Shown: positions 34,695 through 46,165 of the stretch, piece after piece
How positions within the stretch are numbered: position 1 is the stretch's first letter
How the letters are laid out: every line of letters starts with the position of its first letter
Assembly (NCBI GenBank): GCA_007570785.1
Contig: ML664664.1
Location: 593,350 to 657,349, forward strand
Direction of reading: 5' to 3'
Source: Antilocapra americana
Lineage: Eukaryota; Chordata; Mammalia; Artiodactyla; Antilocapridae
Length of the DNA stretch: 64,000 bases
Translations under genes and position numbers: made by a program
Notes under the pieces: generated by a model
Database searches by the model: none
What the model was told of the DNA's origin: nothing
Seen by the model: only the letters and a program-made list of their open reading frames with translations

Positions 34695-36260
34695 TTTTAT
34701 TTTTTATTTATTTATTTATTTTATTATTGTTTTTGCCATACATTGTCATGATATCACCATGGGTTTACATATGCTTCCCCTCCGGGTCCCCCCTCCCTCC
34801 TCCCTCCCCCCCGGGAAATCTCGCTGCACCAGTCCCGAGCATCAATCCTGGGCTGGCGATTGATTAGACACATGACAATTAACATGCTTCAATGCCCTTC
34901 TCCCATCTCATCCCACCCTTACCCTCATCCACAAAGTCCACAAGTCTATTCTATACATCTGCGTTCCTTTTGTTGTCTCCCATGTTGGGTTCTCATTACT
35001 GTCTTTCTAAATTCCATATATATGTGTTAATATACTGTATTGTTGTTTTTGCTTCTGGCTTACTTCACTCTGGATAATGGGCTCCAGTTTCGTCCATCTG
35101 AGTAGAATTGCTTCAAATGAATTTTTTTTTTAATGCTGAGTAATATTCCATTGTGTATATGTACCACAGCTTTCTTATCCATTCGTCAGTTGATGGGCAT
35201 CTAGGTTGCTTCCATGTCCTGGCTATTGTAAACAATGCAGCGATGAACATTGGGGTGCACGTGGCTCTTTCAATTCTGGTTTCCTCGGTGTATATGCCCA
35301 GCAGTGGGATTGCCGGGTCATATGGCAGGTCTATTTGCAGCTTTTTAAGGAACCTCCACACTGTTTTCCATAGTGGCTGTACTAGTTTGCATTCCCACCA
35401 ACAGTGTAAGAGGGTTCCCTTTTCTCCACATCCTCTCCAGCATTTATTGCTTGTAGACTTTTGGATGGCAGCCATTCTGACTGGTGTCAAGTGGTACCTC
35501 ATTGTGGTTTTGATTTGCATTTCTCTGATAATGAGTGATGTTGAGCATCTTTTCATGTGTTTGTTAGCCATTTTTATATCTTCCTTGGAGAAATGTCTGT
35601 TAAGTTCTTTGGCCCACTTTTTAATTGGGTTGTTTATTTTTCTAGAATGGAGCTGCAGGAGTTGTTTGTAAATTTTTGAGATTAATTGTTTGTCTGTTGC
35701 TTCATTGGCTATTATTTTCTCCCATTCTGAAGGCTGTCTTTTCACCTTGCTTATAGTTTCCTTTGTTGTGCAAAAGCTTTTAATTTTAATTAGGTCCCAT
35801 TTGTTTATTCGTGTTTTTATTTCCAATATTCTGGGAGGTGGGTCATGGAGTATCCCGCTTTGGATTATAGCAGAGAGTGTTTTGCCTATGTTATCCTCTA
35901 GGAGTTTTATAGTTTCTGGTCTTATGCTTAGATCTTTGATCCATTTTGAGTTTATCTTTGTGTATGGTGTTAGAAAGTGATCTAGTTTCATTCTTTTACA
36001 AGTGGCTGTCCAGTTTTCCCAGCACCACTTGTTAAAGAGGTTGTCTTTTCTCCATTGTATATTCATGCCTCCTTTGTCAAAGATAAGGTGTCCATAGATG
36101 CGTGGATTTATCTCTGGGCTTTCTATTCTGTTCCACTGATCTATATTTCTGTCTTTGTGCCAGTACCATACTGTCTTAATGACTGTGGATTTGTAGTATA
36201 GCCTAAAGTCAGGTAGGTTGATTCTACCAGTTCCATTCTTCTTTCTCAAGATTGCTTTGG
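34695..36260 (-). mobile_element. Young L1 copy, 3' part (ORF2 C-terminal region and 3' UTR)
   Basis: The plus strand begins with the complement of the poly(A) tail (34695-34735), then a 3' UTR with a C-rich tract at 34787-34813 (G-rich on the element's strand), then ORF2 from 35113 back to the truncation at about 36260. It has few mutations: ORF2 is open for 378 codons. A second copy of the same subfamily lies at 63438-64000. The 5' junction abuts a BovB fragment without an obvious duplication. Confidence 0.93.
35113..36249 (-). pseudogene. L1 ORF2 protein, C-terminal fragment
   Basis: L1 ORF2p is the endonuclease/reverse transcriptase that copies L1 RNA into DNA. This fragment holds only the part downstream of the polymerase core, 378 codons against roughly 1,270 in a full ORF2. 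It contains the C-terminal cysteine-rich motif (Cys270, Cys274, His282, Cys287), and no stop occurs before the end. The end itself is odd: an A10 homopolymer (T10 on the plus strand at about 35122-35131) shifts the frame, so the product stops at KKKFI. The copy at 63740-63982 has A9 there and continues for a further 40 or so residues that resemble the normal ORF2 C-terminus. It cannot act as an enzyme. Confidence 0.88.
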
Positions 36261-37592
36261 CTTCAAGGTCTTTTTAAATGACCTTTTTACATCAGGTGGC
36301 CAAAGTATTGGAGTTTCAGCTCAAAATCAGTCCTTACAATGAACACCCAGGACTGATCTCCTTTAGGATGGACTGGTTGGATCTCTTTCCAGTCCAAGGG
36401 ACTCTCAAGAGTCTTCTCCAACACCACAGTTCAAAAGCATCAATACTTCAGCACTCAGCTTTCTTTATAGTCCAACTCTCACATCCATACATGACTACTG
36501 GAAAAACCATAGCTTTGACTAGACGAATCTTTGTTGGCAAAGTAATGTCTCTGCTTTTTAATATGCTGTCTAGATTGGTCACAACTTTTCTTCCAAGGAG
36601 CAAGCTTCTTTTAATTTCATGGCTATAGTCACCATCTGCAGTGATTTTATAGCCCCCGAAAATGAAGTCTACCACAATTTCCACTGTTTCTCCATCTATT
36701 TGCCATGAAGTGATGGGACGGATGCCATGATCTTAGTTTTCTGAATGCTGAGCTTTAAGCCAACTTTCACTCTCCTCTTTCACTTTCATCAAGAGGCTCT
36801 TTAGTTCTTCTTCACTCTCTGCCATAAGGGTGGTGTCATCTGCATATCTGAGGTTATTGATATTTCTCCCAGCAATCTTGATTCCACCTTGTGTTTCTTC
36901 CAGCCCAGCGTTTCTCTTGATGTACTCTGCATATAAGTTAAATAAGCAGGGTGACAATATACAGCCTTGATGTACTCCTTTTCCTATTTGGAACCAGTCT
37001 GTTGTTCCATGTCCAGTTCTAACTATTGCTTCCTGACCTGAATATAGGTTTCTCAAGAGACAGGTCAGATGGTCTGTTATTTCCATCCCTTTCAGAATTT
37101 TCCACAGTTTATTGTGATCCACACAGTCAAAGGCTTTGGCACAGTCAATAAAGCAGAAGTAGATGTTTTTCTGGAACTCTTTTGCTTTTTTGATGATCCA
37201 GCGGATGTTGGCAATTGGATCTCTGGTTCCTCTGCCTTTTCTAAAACCAGCTTGAACATCTGGAAGTTTATGGTTCATGTATTGCTGAAGCCTGGCTTGG
37301 GGAATTTTGAGCATTACTTTACTAGCTTGTGAGATGAGTGCAGTTGTGTGGTAGTTTGAGCAATCTTTGGCATTGCTTTTCTTTGGAATAGGAATGAAAA
37401 CTGACCTTTTCCAGTCCTGTGGCCATTCCTGAATTTTCCAAATTTGCTGGCATATTGAATGCAACACTTTCATAGCATCATTTTTCAGGATTTGAAATAG
37501 CTCAACTGGAATTCCATCACCTCCACTTGCTTTGTTGGTAGTGATGCTTCCTAAGGCCCACTTGACTTCACATTCCAGGATGACTGGCTCTA
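36261..37592 (-). mobile_element. BovB LINE copy lacking its 3' end
   Basis: The plus strand starts inside the element ('aaggtctttttaaatgacc', the degenerate complement of its C-terminal coding region) and runs back to the complement of 'cctggaatgtgaagtcaa' near 37580. About 230 bases of the 3' end are missing, including the tail that normally primes insertion, and I see no target-site duplication. It sits directly between an antisense L1 on the left and a sense L1 on the right. Confidence 0.92.
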
Positions 37593-37611
37593 GTTGAATT
37601 ATACTATCCAC
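36733..37611 (-). pseudogene. BovB reverse transcriptase fragment
   Basis: This is the longest uninterrupted RTE reverse-transcriptase frame in the window, 292 codons. The first six residues come from flanking DNA. RT motifs are in order: FIDCAKAFD (motif A, residues 154-162), QGCILSPCLFN (motif B, 215-225) and YADD (motif C, 256-259), with both catalytic Asp residues present. After about residue 283 a small deletion shifts the frame and a stop follows. The N-terminal AP endonuclease is absent. The core looks chemically complete, but the element lacks endonuclease and C-terminal domains and is dead. Confidence 0.9.
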
Positions 37612-37639
37612 AAGTTATTGAAAATTTTATACAAGAAAA

Positions 37640-39270
37640 TGAAGGAGGTATAAAAAAAAACAAAAGGAAAGATATTCCATGCTCATGGATTGAAAGAATC
37701 AACATCACTAAAATGTTCATACTACCCAAAGTAATCTACAAATTTAGCACAATCCCTATCAAAATTCCAATGGCTTTATTCCCAGAACTAGAATAATTCT
37801 AAAATTTGTATGGCATCACAAAAGATCCTGAATAGCCAAAGCAATCTTGAGAAAGAACAAAGCTGGATGTATCACACTCCCTAATTTCAAACTTTAATAC
37901 AAAGTGACAGTAATTTAAAAGTACAGTATTGGTATAAAAACAGTCACAGAGATCAGTGTAACAGACTGGAGAGCCCAGAAATAAGCTCACACATATGTGG
38001 ACAATTAATTTATGACAAAGAAGACAAGGATATATAATGGAGAACGGACAGCCTCTTTAATAAATAGTGTTAGGAAAACTGGACAGCTATGCAAGAAGAA
38101 TTAAACTAGTCCACTACCTTACATCATACACAAAAAAATAACTTGAATGTAACATTTGAAACCATAAAATTTGGAGATGAAAACACAGACAGTGAACGCC
38201 GTGACACCAGCCTTAGCAGTTTTTGTGGATCTGACTCCAAAGACAAGGGAAATAAAAGCAAAAATAAACAAGTGAGTCTATAAGTTAATATTCAAAATAT
38301 ACAAAGAATTAATACAACTCAACAACAAAGAGACAAACAACCTGAGTAAAAAATGGGCCAAGGATCTAAGTAGACATTTTTCCAAAAGAGACATCCCAAT
38401 GGCCAACAGACACATGAAAAGATGTTCAACATCACTACCAGGGAAATGCAAATCAAAGCCACAATGAGATAGCACCTCATTCCTGTTAGACTGATAGTCA
38501 TCAAAAAAAGACAAGAAGTAACAAATGTTGGAAAAGATGTGGAGAAAGGAACTCCAGTACATTGTTGTTGGGAATGTAAATTAGTATAGCCATTGTGCAA
38601 AACAGTGTGGAGAATCTTCAAAAAATTAAGACTAGAACTACCACATGATCCAGCTATTTCACTTCTGGGTATTTACATGAAGAATAAGAAAATACTAATT
38701 TAAATAGATACAGATCTATGCACCACCCCCATGTTCACTGCAGTTTCATTTATAATAGCCAAGATATGGAAACAGCTTAAATGTCCACCAATGTATGAAT
38801 GGATAAAGAAGATGTGGTATATATAGAGAGAATGGAATACTACTCAGCCATCAAAAAGAATGAAATCTTGCCATTTGTGACAATATGGATGGACCTTAAG
38901 GATATTATGTTAAGTGATATAAGTCAAATGCAGAGAGATACCATATGATTCCATTCATAGGTGGAATGTAAAATAAATACAAAATAAACGAATTGTTTTT
39001 TGTGTTAAGTGATATAACACACTTAAACTCATAGATACAGAGAACAAACTCATAGATACGGAGAAAAGAGTGGTTACTAGTAGGGGAGGGAGCTGAGAAG
39101 TTGCAAAATGGATAAAGGGAGTCAAATGGATGGTGACGGATGGTAATTAGACCTTTGGTGTCCATCACCTTATAGAGTATACAGATGTCTAATTATAATA
39201 TTGTATACCTGAAAATTATATAATATTTTTACTTAGAAGAATTGTATATACATATACAGATGAATACACA
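37640..39270 (+). mobile_element. L1 3' half (ORF2 part and 3' UTR)
   Basis: The ORF2 region is recognisable by 'ttccatgctcatggattgaa', 'tcacaaaagatcctgaatag', 'tatgacaaagaagacaagga', 'ggccaacagacacatgaaaa', 'cctaaatgtccaccaatgta'-like and 'gtaatattgtatacct'-like 3' UTR text. Many stops and indels are present, so this is an older subfamily than the L1 at 34695-36260 and faces the opposite way. Confidence 0.87.
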
Positions 39271-39699
39271 CATATATTTTACATGTATTATTTAAAATGT
39301 TAGTTCCAACACTAACTCAGGTTCAGATATCAATGCACAGTCTGAGCGTGGTCAGCTGGCACTCAAAGAGGAAATTCAGACACAAGAGGCAGCTACTATA
39401 AGTGCCTTTGATCCCTGTTTTTCACTCAACACACTAGACTTTGCAAAGTAACATAGTAAATGCCAGAAATGGCATTTTATTGGTGAAATCAGCACACTGT
39501 CTAGAATGATGTGTTTTTGTAAGTGGACTAGCATAGGTGAAATAAAAAGTAATTAAGGTTTATGGATTGGCTGAATCTAGTGTGGAAGATACTGTCCACC
39601 TCTGCACAAAGAGTTTTGAAGAATCTAATGAGGTTGGTAGACTTTATGCTTTGGAATCGAGCCCAAGAACATTTCTCTTCCTACTCGTTTAAGAATATA
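39271..39699. other. Unrecognised sequence
   Basis: No gene or repeat recognised between the L1 and the MER5A element. Confidence 0.4.
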
Positions 39700-39867
39700 A
39701 ACTTGGCTGCACATTAGATGTACTTGGAATGCTTTTAAAAAGCTGCAAATGCTCAAGCCACACCTCAGAACAATTAAATCAGAATCCTTGTGGGAACAGT
39801 CTAGGCATTTAGGGTTTTTAAAGCATCCTAGGTGATTGCCATGTACACCCAAGTTTGAGAACCACAA
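39700..39867 (+). mobile_element. MER5A (hAT-Charlie nonautonomous DNA transposon)
   Basis: Both ends and the core are present: 'cttggctgcacattagatgt', 'gctcaagccacacctcagaa', 'caattaaatcagaatccttg', 'cctaggtgattgccatgtac' and 'gtttgagaaccac'. The two ends are near-inverted copies (gctgcacattag against catgtacaccc), as in MER5A. Confidence 0.88.
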
Positions 39868-41689
39868 ATCTGAGAGGATATATAGTGATGATTACTATAA
39901 TGTTTACAGATTGCTGCCTCTGTAATGGTTTTGGATCTGTCTAGAGCGACACTTTCATGCTAGGAGGTAGCTGAAGTATCTAGAGGAACAGAATTCTGGA
40001 CTTAATGGAACCTATATAATAGGCTATATGAAATGTTTTATGTCCGCTTGATAATGAAGGTTTGATTACTCTATGTCTGTTTATATGGCAGCATTTGTTC
40101 TAAGACTTAAGTTATCCTGACAGAAAAGTTTAAAAGGAAGCAATTATTCTTCTCCAACTTTTGGGCAGCACTCTCTGTCAAAAATAAACTAAGGGTTGGG
40201 CAAAAACCAAATTGGTCTCAGTCAGATTGCAGTGGGTGCTGGGGATGTAATCTGTTACCCACCCAACCACAAGCTGTTTTGTCCCTATTCATATACAGAT
40301 AGCCATGATTTTAGGACACTAAATTCTGGATAAAGACTTAATTACCATATTCATCAAAGGGTAGATACATTAGATAAATAATTTATCTCTAACAGGAAAG
40401 CAATACTGTCCTAGGGTAGAGAAATATTTATTGGATATAGTCACCAACCACAGGAGGGCAAACATGTCCCTATCTTTTTGCCTCTGTAACTGAACAAAAT
40501 TTTGAACTTGATCTTTCATTTCAACTCAGTGGTAGAAAATGTAATCTTTCAAAGTCAAGGTACATTCAGTTAATTTCTTGTTTTCCCTTTCCTTCTATTT
40601 CTTCTGAAGTGATCTGTATTCCGGGGGATTTATGAAAAAGTTGGCATTTGGGATGGATGAATAGATGGATGGATAGATAGGTAGGTAGATAATGTATAAC
40701 AATATTAGAATTAAGAACCCATGCTAGCTTTGGCTGAGATTTATAATCTTAATCAATTTTAATGACTGACATCTATCAACTACCTCTGTGGCTCAAATGC
40801 CTGTATTTTCAAATGCCCATTTTACTGCAAGCTAATATGTGCTTTCATTTTCCTGTCATTTTGAGGGTTCAAAGTCTCCAGGCCATTCTTACTTGTTTTC
40901 ATATCCCTCTGAAGGGAAGATACCATTTCAGATGCTCTCTGATCTACTACATTGAGGACATGCACTTCCAACACGCTACTCTAGATTTCAGATGGACTTG
41001 GAGTGGCTTTGTGACGTCTCCAGGGTCCTTTCACTAACCCCTCTTTATGTTTGGGTCCCATTAACTCTGTCTAGATTTCTCACATGCACCAAACCCTGAT
41101 AAATAACCCTGGAATATTTAATCCATAATTTAACTTCCTTGATCAGCTCTGATAAATGCATGGGTTCTTTATCTGCCCATAGGCAGGAAACTGTTCTCAC
41201 ATCCTCATACAGTCTTTTGAGTTAAATGCATATTTAACTCTAGGTCTGCTTACTTCCAGGTTGAGTTTCCTGGCATTCCAAAATGTCAGGTTTTCACAAC
41301 TTGTGGGTTTACAAAATCTACTCAGAAACTTACTCAACTTCTTCAATTGCCAGAGGAGCTAGTCTTTTCCTGACTCATGGAATACTGGCAACCCAACTGG
41401 GTGGCATGCTGAAGATTGTTAAAAATAACAGAAAAAGAAAAACCTTGGTTATTGTCAAAATATTGCCTTCTGCCATATCTGTAACAAAGACTTGTGCCTC
41501 TGAATGACTGGGATAGAAATCAGTAACAATTTATCAGAATATCTGCATTAGCTTGTGTTTGAAGTGACTTCTAATAAGAAAACCAAAGCTCTGATATATT
41601 AAGTGACATGTCTGAGATCACAGTGCTAATTAATAGCAACACTAGGAATAGAAATGTGCAATGTTTTCCTGTTGCTGGAAGCTCTAAAC
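39868..41689. other. Unrecognised sequence, 1.8 kb
   Basis: No interspersed repeat or gene recognised. A short tetranucleotide repeat is listed separately. The plus-strand frame at 40762-41037 (91 codons) has no recognised domain. Confidence 0.45.
40651..40691. repeat. (gatg/gata/gtag)n simple repeat
   Basis: Tandem GATG, GATA and GTAG units in an imperfect array (gatggatagataggtaggta). Confidence 0.85.
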
Positions 41690-42035
41690 TTGGACAGGAG
41701 TAACAGAAAGAGGCTTCTAGCTGTAAAACAAACCCCCCAAAACAGAAACTTCAATTAAATAGGAGACCAAAAGGGAACTCTCATGCCCTAAGAGAACTGT
41801 ACAGTCTGACAGGTAGAAAGAAAAAGATGTTTTTTCTTGGCAAAGACTCAGCCAATGAAAAGCCCTGGATATTTGTTGACTGTGGCTCTCCCAACTTCCT
41901 TCCTCCCTCTACAAAAGCATCACCTTTCCTTGCCGTGTGGACACTTGAACAAGGCTCACTATGGATGTAGGCCCCAAACTGCAGTTCTGTGCTGATCCTG
42001 AATAAATTCATCTTCACTGGAGAAAGATTTGGCAG
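41690..42035 (+). mobile_element. LTR-like sequence (endogenous retrovirus or MaLR relic)
   Basis: The stretch has the feel of a mammalian LTR: 'gggaactctcatgccctaag', then 'caaggctcactatggatgta', then a polyadenylation signal in 'tgatcctgaataaattcatc' at about 41994-42012. No flanking internal retroviral sequence is recognised, so it would be a solo LTR. The family is not identified and the boundaries are approximate. Confidence 0.4.
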
Positions 42036-42071
42036 TCTACTTGCTTTAGGTCAATGCAGCTAGCTCAGTAT

Positions 42072-42212
42072 CAATGATTCACAAACACGGCTTGTATTAG
42101 AATCAACCGCAGAGCTTTGGCAAAATACATGCAACTCTTTTAGAGCAAGCATGCAGGCTAGGCCTGGGTTAGGTTCTATGCCTCTGTATTTAAAAGCAAA
42201 CTCCACAGATAA
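42072..42212 (+). mobile_element. MER5-like DNA transposon fragment
   Basis: It resembles MER5 elements: 'aatgattcacaaacacggct', 'tattagaatcaaccgcagag', 'ggttctatgcctctgtattt' and 'aactccacagataattt'. It is more diverged than the copy at 39700. Confidence 0.5.
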
Positions 42213-43519
42213 TTTCCATGCTTTGTAAACGAAACAAAGCTGAAGAGCATGTGTAATATGCATCCAATCAGCTTCAAATATTACCTTCACTGGACATTCC
42301 TTCCAGGAGCTTTTTCCTGGTCTCTTCCAGCTCCTAAAGCTACATGTAAAAGAATGAAATTAGAACACTCTTTAACACCATACACAGAAAGAAACTCAAA
42401 ATGGATTAAGGACTTAAATGTAAAACCAGATACTCTAAAACTTCTAGAGGAAAACACAGGCAAAACACTCTTTGACATAAGTTGCAGCAATATATTTTTG
42501 GATCCATTTCTTGGTGTAATGGAAATAAATAAAAAAACGAATGGAACCTAATTAAACTTAAAAGCTTTTGCACAGTAAAGGAAAACAAAACGAAAAGACA
42601 ATCTACAGACTACGAGAAAATATTTGTAAATGATGCTACCAACAAGGGATTAATTTCTAAAATATGCAAAACAGCTCATACAGGTTAATATCAAAAAACA
42701 AACAAACCAATCAAAAAATAAGCAGAAGATCTAAACAGACATATCTCCGAAGAAGACATACAGATAGCCAACAGGCACATCAAATGATGCTATATATTTC
42801 TGATTATTGGAGAAATACAGATGAAAACAACAATGATGTATCACTTCACACCAGTCAGAATGGCTATCATTAAAAAGTCTACAAATAATAAATGCTGGAG
42901 AGGGTGTGGAGAAAAGGGAACCCTCCTACAACTGTTGGTGGGAATGTAAACTGGTACAGCCACTATGGAGAATAGTAGGGAGGTTTCTTAAAACAGAGCT
43001 GTCATATGATCCTGCAATCCCACTCCCAGGCATAAACTAATTCAAAAAGATATAGATATATATACTTCAATGTCTACAGCAGCACTATTTATAATAGCCA
43101 AGACATGGAAGCAATCTAAATGTCCACTGTCAGATGAATGGATTAACCATACACACACACATACACATACATAATGGAATATTACTCAGCCATAAGAATG
43201 AAATCATGCCACCTGCATCAACATGGATAAACCTAGAGATTATTATACTGAGTGAAGTAAGCCATACAAAGACAAATACCATATTATACGATGGTATATA
43301 CAGTATTATATACCACTTATATGTGGAATGTTAATAAATGATACAAATGAACTTTTTTTCAAAACAGAAGGAGACTCACAGATTTAGAAAACAAACTTAT
43401 GGTTACCAAAGGGGATGTATGGGGTGAGGTGGGGGAAGGGGCAGGGAGATGCTTTAGGAGTTTGGGATTAACATATATACACTACCATACATAAAATAGG
43501 TAAACAACAAAGACTCACT

Positions 43520-44132
43520 GTATAGCACAGAAAGTGAAAGTCGCTCAGTCATGTCCAACTCTTTGCAACCCCATGGACTGTATGCTGCTGCTGCTAAGTC
43601 GCTTCAGTCGTGTCCAACTCTGCGCGACCCCACAGATGGCAGCCCACCAGGCTCCTCCATACCTGGGATACTCTAGGCAAGAACACTGGAGTGGGTTGCC
43701 ATTTCCTTCTCCAACACATGCATGTATGCTAAGTCATTTCAGTCATGTCCAACTCTATGTGGCCCTATGGACAGCAGCCCACCAGGCTCCTCTGTCCACA
43801 GGATTCTCTAGGCAAGAATACTGGAGTGGGTTGCCATTTCCTTCTCCATATGGACTGTATAGTCTATGGAATTCTCTGGGCCAGAATACTGGAGTGGGTA
43901 GCCTTTCCCTTCTCCAGGGGATCTTCCCAACCCAGGGATCAAACCCAGGTCTCCCGCATTGCAGGCAGATTCTTTACCAGCTGAGCCACAAGGCAAGCCC
44001 AAGAATACTGGCGTGGGTAGCCTATCCCCTCTCCAGCTGATCTAGCCGACCCAGGAATTGAACCAGGGTCTCCTGCATTGTGGGAGGATTCTTTACCAAC
44101 TGAGCTATCAGGGAAGCCCCGTATAGCACAGA
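43520..44132 (-). mobile_element. Dimeric Bov-tA-type SINE, itself carrying a Bov-A2 insertion
   Basis: The outer SINE occupies 43532-43583 and 43860-44120, and reads in complement with two tRNA modules (gctgagccacaaggcaagcc and actgagctatcagggaagcc) separated by a short BovA piece. A 12-bp duplication of the host L1, gtatagcacaga, flanks it at 43520-43531 and 44121-44132. Its architecture matches the dimer at 16402-16708, implying a common dimeric subfamily. Confidence 0.9.
43573..43870 (-). mobile_element. Bov-A2-type SINE nested in a SINE
   Basis: The body (43584-43859) consists of two BovA monomers in tandem, each starting at 'gctaagtc' and ending 'gccatttccttctcca', without a tRNA head. 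It begins with a TGC run (tgctgctgctgctaagtcgc). An 11-bp duplication of the outer SINE, atggactgtat, lies at 43573-43583 and 43860-43870. Confidence 0.92.
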
Positions 44133-44368
44133 GAACTATCCTTAAAATCTTGTAATAGCCTATAATGGAAAAGAATCTGAAAAAAAAACCTGTATGTGAA
44201 TATTAATACATATATAAATATATATACATATAACCAAATCACTTTACTGTCCACTCGAAATTAACACAACATAGTGTATTAACTACACTGCAATTTTACA
44301 AAAGAAAAAAAAGATCGAATGGGAGGCAACATAGGTAGACATCAGGTCTGATGTAGGCACAGCTTGAG

Positions 44369-44460
44369 GCAGTGGTTTTAACACTTTTGTGTGCTTCAGG
44401 ATCATCTAAGATGCTTGTTAAACATGCACTTAGCAGGTGCCACTTCCAAGATGACTGAAT
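44369..44460 (+). mobile_element. MER5-family fragment
   Basis: 'Gcagtggttttaacactttt', 'gtgtgcttcaggatcatcta' and 'gcttgttaaacatgcactta' match the first half of a MER5-type hAT element. The second half is not recognisable. Confidence 0.5.
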
Positions 44461-45650
44461 TGCTTTATGGACACTTGATAATGGGTAATTAATAAACGAG
44501 TATATGCTAGAATCTTATCTGAAGACTGCTTTTATATAACCTGGAAGTGAGCCTTTGGGGGCTAGTCACTCTTATCCATTTCAAATCTTTTGGCTGTTCT
44601 GTATCTATCACAAAGAATGCGCATGACCAAGTTGGTCAGGTTTAGGTAAGCACTTATTTACCCAAGTGTTTGTTTCCAGTACTTGAAACAGCCTTCCTCT
44701 GGAGGCAGCACACAGTCTGGTTTCTGGTCCTGGCTTTGGAATATAGTCTGGCAGTGAGTAGGAAGTGAGCCTTACTTGTCTTTTGGGTTTTGGCATCATG
44801 TAGATACAAAGCCCAAAGTATTTCTGAGCCTGCTCAGAGAAATACCAACACTTCCACATCTACAAAACGAGCTGTGATCCATACTTCCTAAGTGCTGAGT
44901 TTGAAAGGACTGAATTTGCTGACTGATAACTGCCTGTTTGGAGAACAGAACATACCTGCCAAGCACAATCTGCCATTCAATAATTTTCGGGGAACACAGA
45001 TGGCAGGAGTATTTGGACCTTTACAGCTCTGGTGACCGAGAGAATTTGTTTGTAGTTTAATTACTTTGAAGGTAAAACAGAGGACAGATGTAGCACGCTA
45101 GGTCCATCCACAGGATGAGCCTAGGTATTGGCCCAAACCATCCTTCCTTGGCTCCTTGCATGAATCCCTGGGGATGTGGAGATAAGATTCCAGAAATCTG
45201 TGTTGGTGAGGTCTGCAGCCTGCACTGCCAGACAAGGCTGGTGAGAACCACTAGGAGAAACACCCCTGTCAGGATAATTATTAGGGCAGGCTGCTCACCA
45301 ATAGATTGACATCCGGCTAAAGGAACACATGAGAGAATAGGCCGGGGTGGGGAATGGGAGGAACTGTCAGAGAAATAAAGCAGAAAAAGTACTCGAAAAT
45401 GAAATTGCAAAATTAAAGGTGATTCTGGATTAAAGGAAATTCTACTTTGGCCAGCAACAGCCTACCTCCTGATCGACTTTGCTGTCTGCTCGAGATCCAG
45501 AGATGCCTAAAGATAAAGGAGAAGTCGGAAAACATAAGAGAAGTGAAAGCTGAAAGGTATGAAAAGCAAACAAAACAAAACAAAAAATACTTTCTAGTGG
45601 AAAAAATGTCATCCCCTTTGTGACAGGTTTTATTCACAGAAGTGACAGCG
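44461..45650. other. Unrecognised sequence
   Basis: No gene recognised. A fragment ending 'tggtgagaaccactaggaga' near 45255 may be the end of another old MER5 copy, but it is too short to call. The minus-strand frame at 45057-45410 (117 codons) begins with a hydrophobic stretch but has no recognisable domain. Confidence 0.4.
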
Positions 45651-45792
45651 ACATAATTGTCTTGTTTACATATTTACCCCTCACTGCACTCTGCAAGCTT
45701 TGAATGGAGGCAGCATGTGGTATTTATTGTGGAATTTCTGGCACAAGGCATAATGTTTACAAATGGTAGATGTTTGTCGAATGAATGAACAT
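45651..45792 (+). mobile_element. L2 LINE 3' end
   Basis: The order 'acccctcactgcactctgca', 'tttgaatggaggcagcatgt', 'atttctggcacaaggcataa' and 'gatgtttgtcgaatgaatga' follows the typical 3' end of L2, including its GAATGAATGA terminus. Confidence 0.65.
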
Positions 45793-45892
45793 AGTGAAAA
45801 TGTTTCTGTTTAAGTGGAAGGGTGGAGAACAGCAGAAGATGAGATATGGGCACATGTGATAAGACTCATATTTTAGAGATTGCCTCCCTTTG

Positions 45893-46014
45893 TTCCCTTA
45901 TTGTTTCTTTCCTCTGTCCCTTATCATTCCTTTCCTTCCCTTTCCACATTTCTTTCGGTCCCTGCTCACTCATTTCTTTCCTTCCCTCCTTCCTCCCTCC
46001 TTCTCTCCCTTCTG
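45893..46014. repeat. C/T-rich low-complexity tract
   Basis: Nearly pure pyrimidine sequence with CCTTCCTTCC-type units. The 64-codon plus-strand frame across it (45846-46040) is a composition artefact. Confidence 0.85.
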
Positions 46015-46165
46015 AAATTGAGGGAACTGAGGCTAAATAGGGCTAGTTGACATTTCCAACCTCCTCCATGAAGGTGATGATAGAGCTGGGGCAAAGATAA
46101 TTCCTCTTATCACCCAAGCCAGGTCTCTTGTCTCCACATCACACACACTCCCTCTCGTTTAGATT
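46015..46165 (-). mobile_element. MIR SINE fragment, antisense
   Basis: The complement of the MIR core ('aaattgagggaactgaggct', 'agagctggggcaaagataat', 'cacccaagccaggtctcttg') is recognisable. Confidence 0.55.

Larger units (their letters stand above)
42341..44313 (+). mobile_element. L1 3' part interrupted by a SINE
   Basis: ORF2 sequence begins at 'tacatgtaaaagaatgaaat', followed by 'atggattaaggacttaaatg', 'ctgttggtgggaatgtaaac', 'atgtccactgtcagatgaat' and 3' UTR text up to 43531. After the SINE insertion the 3' UTR resumes at 44121 and ends with an A-rich tail at about 44313. The frame is broken throughout. Confidence 0.9.

Noticed and set aside
35153..35980. Plus-strand open frames with hydrophobic segments
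   Set aside because: They are the complement of L1 ORF2. The apparent membrane segments come from reading that coding strand backwards.
40651..40691. Regular repeats that might suggest a CRISPR array
   Set aside because: The units are four bases with no spacers. This is a microsatellite in a mammalian genome.
43534..44040. 168-codon plus-strand open frame
   Set aside because: It lies wholly within nested antisense SINEs. The recurring peptide-like pattern comes from the repeated BovA and tRNA modules.
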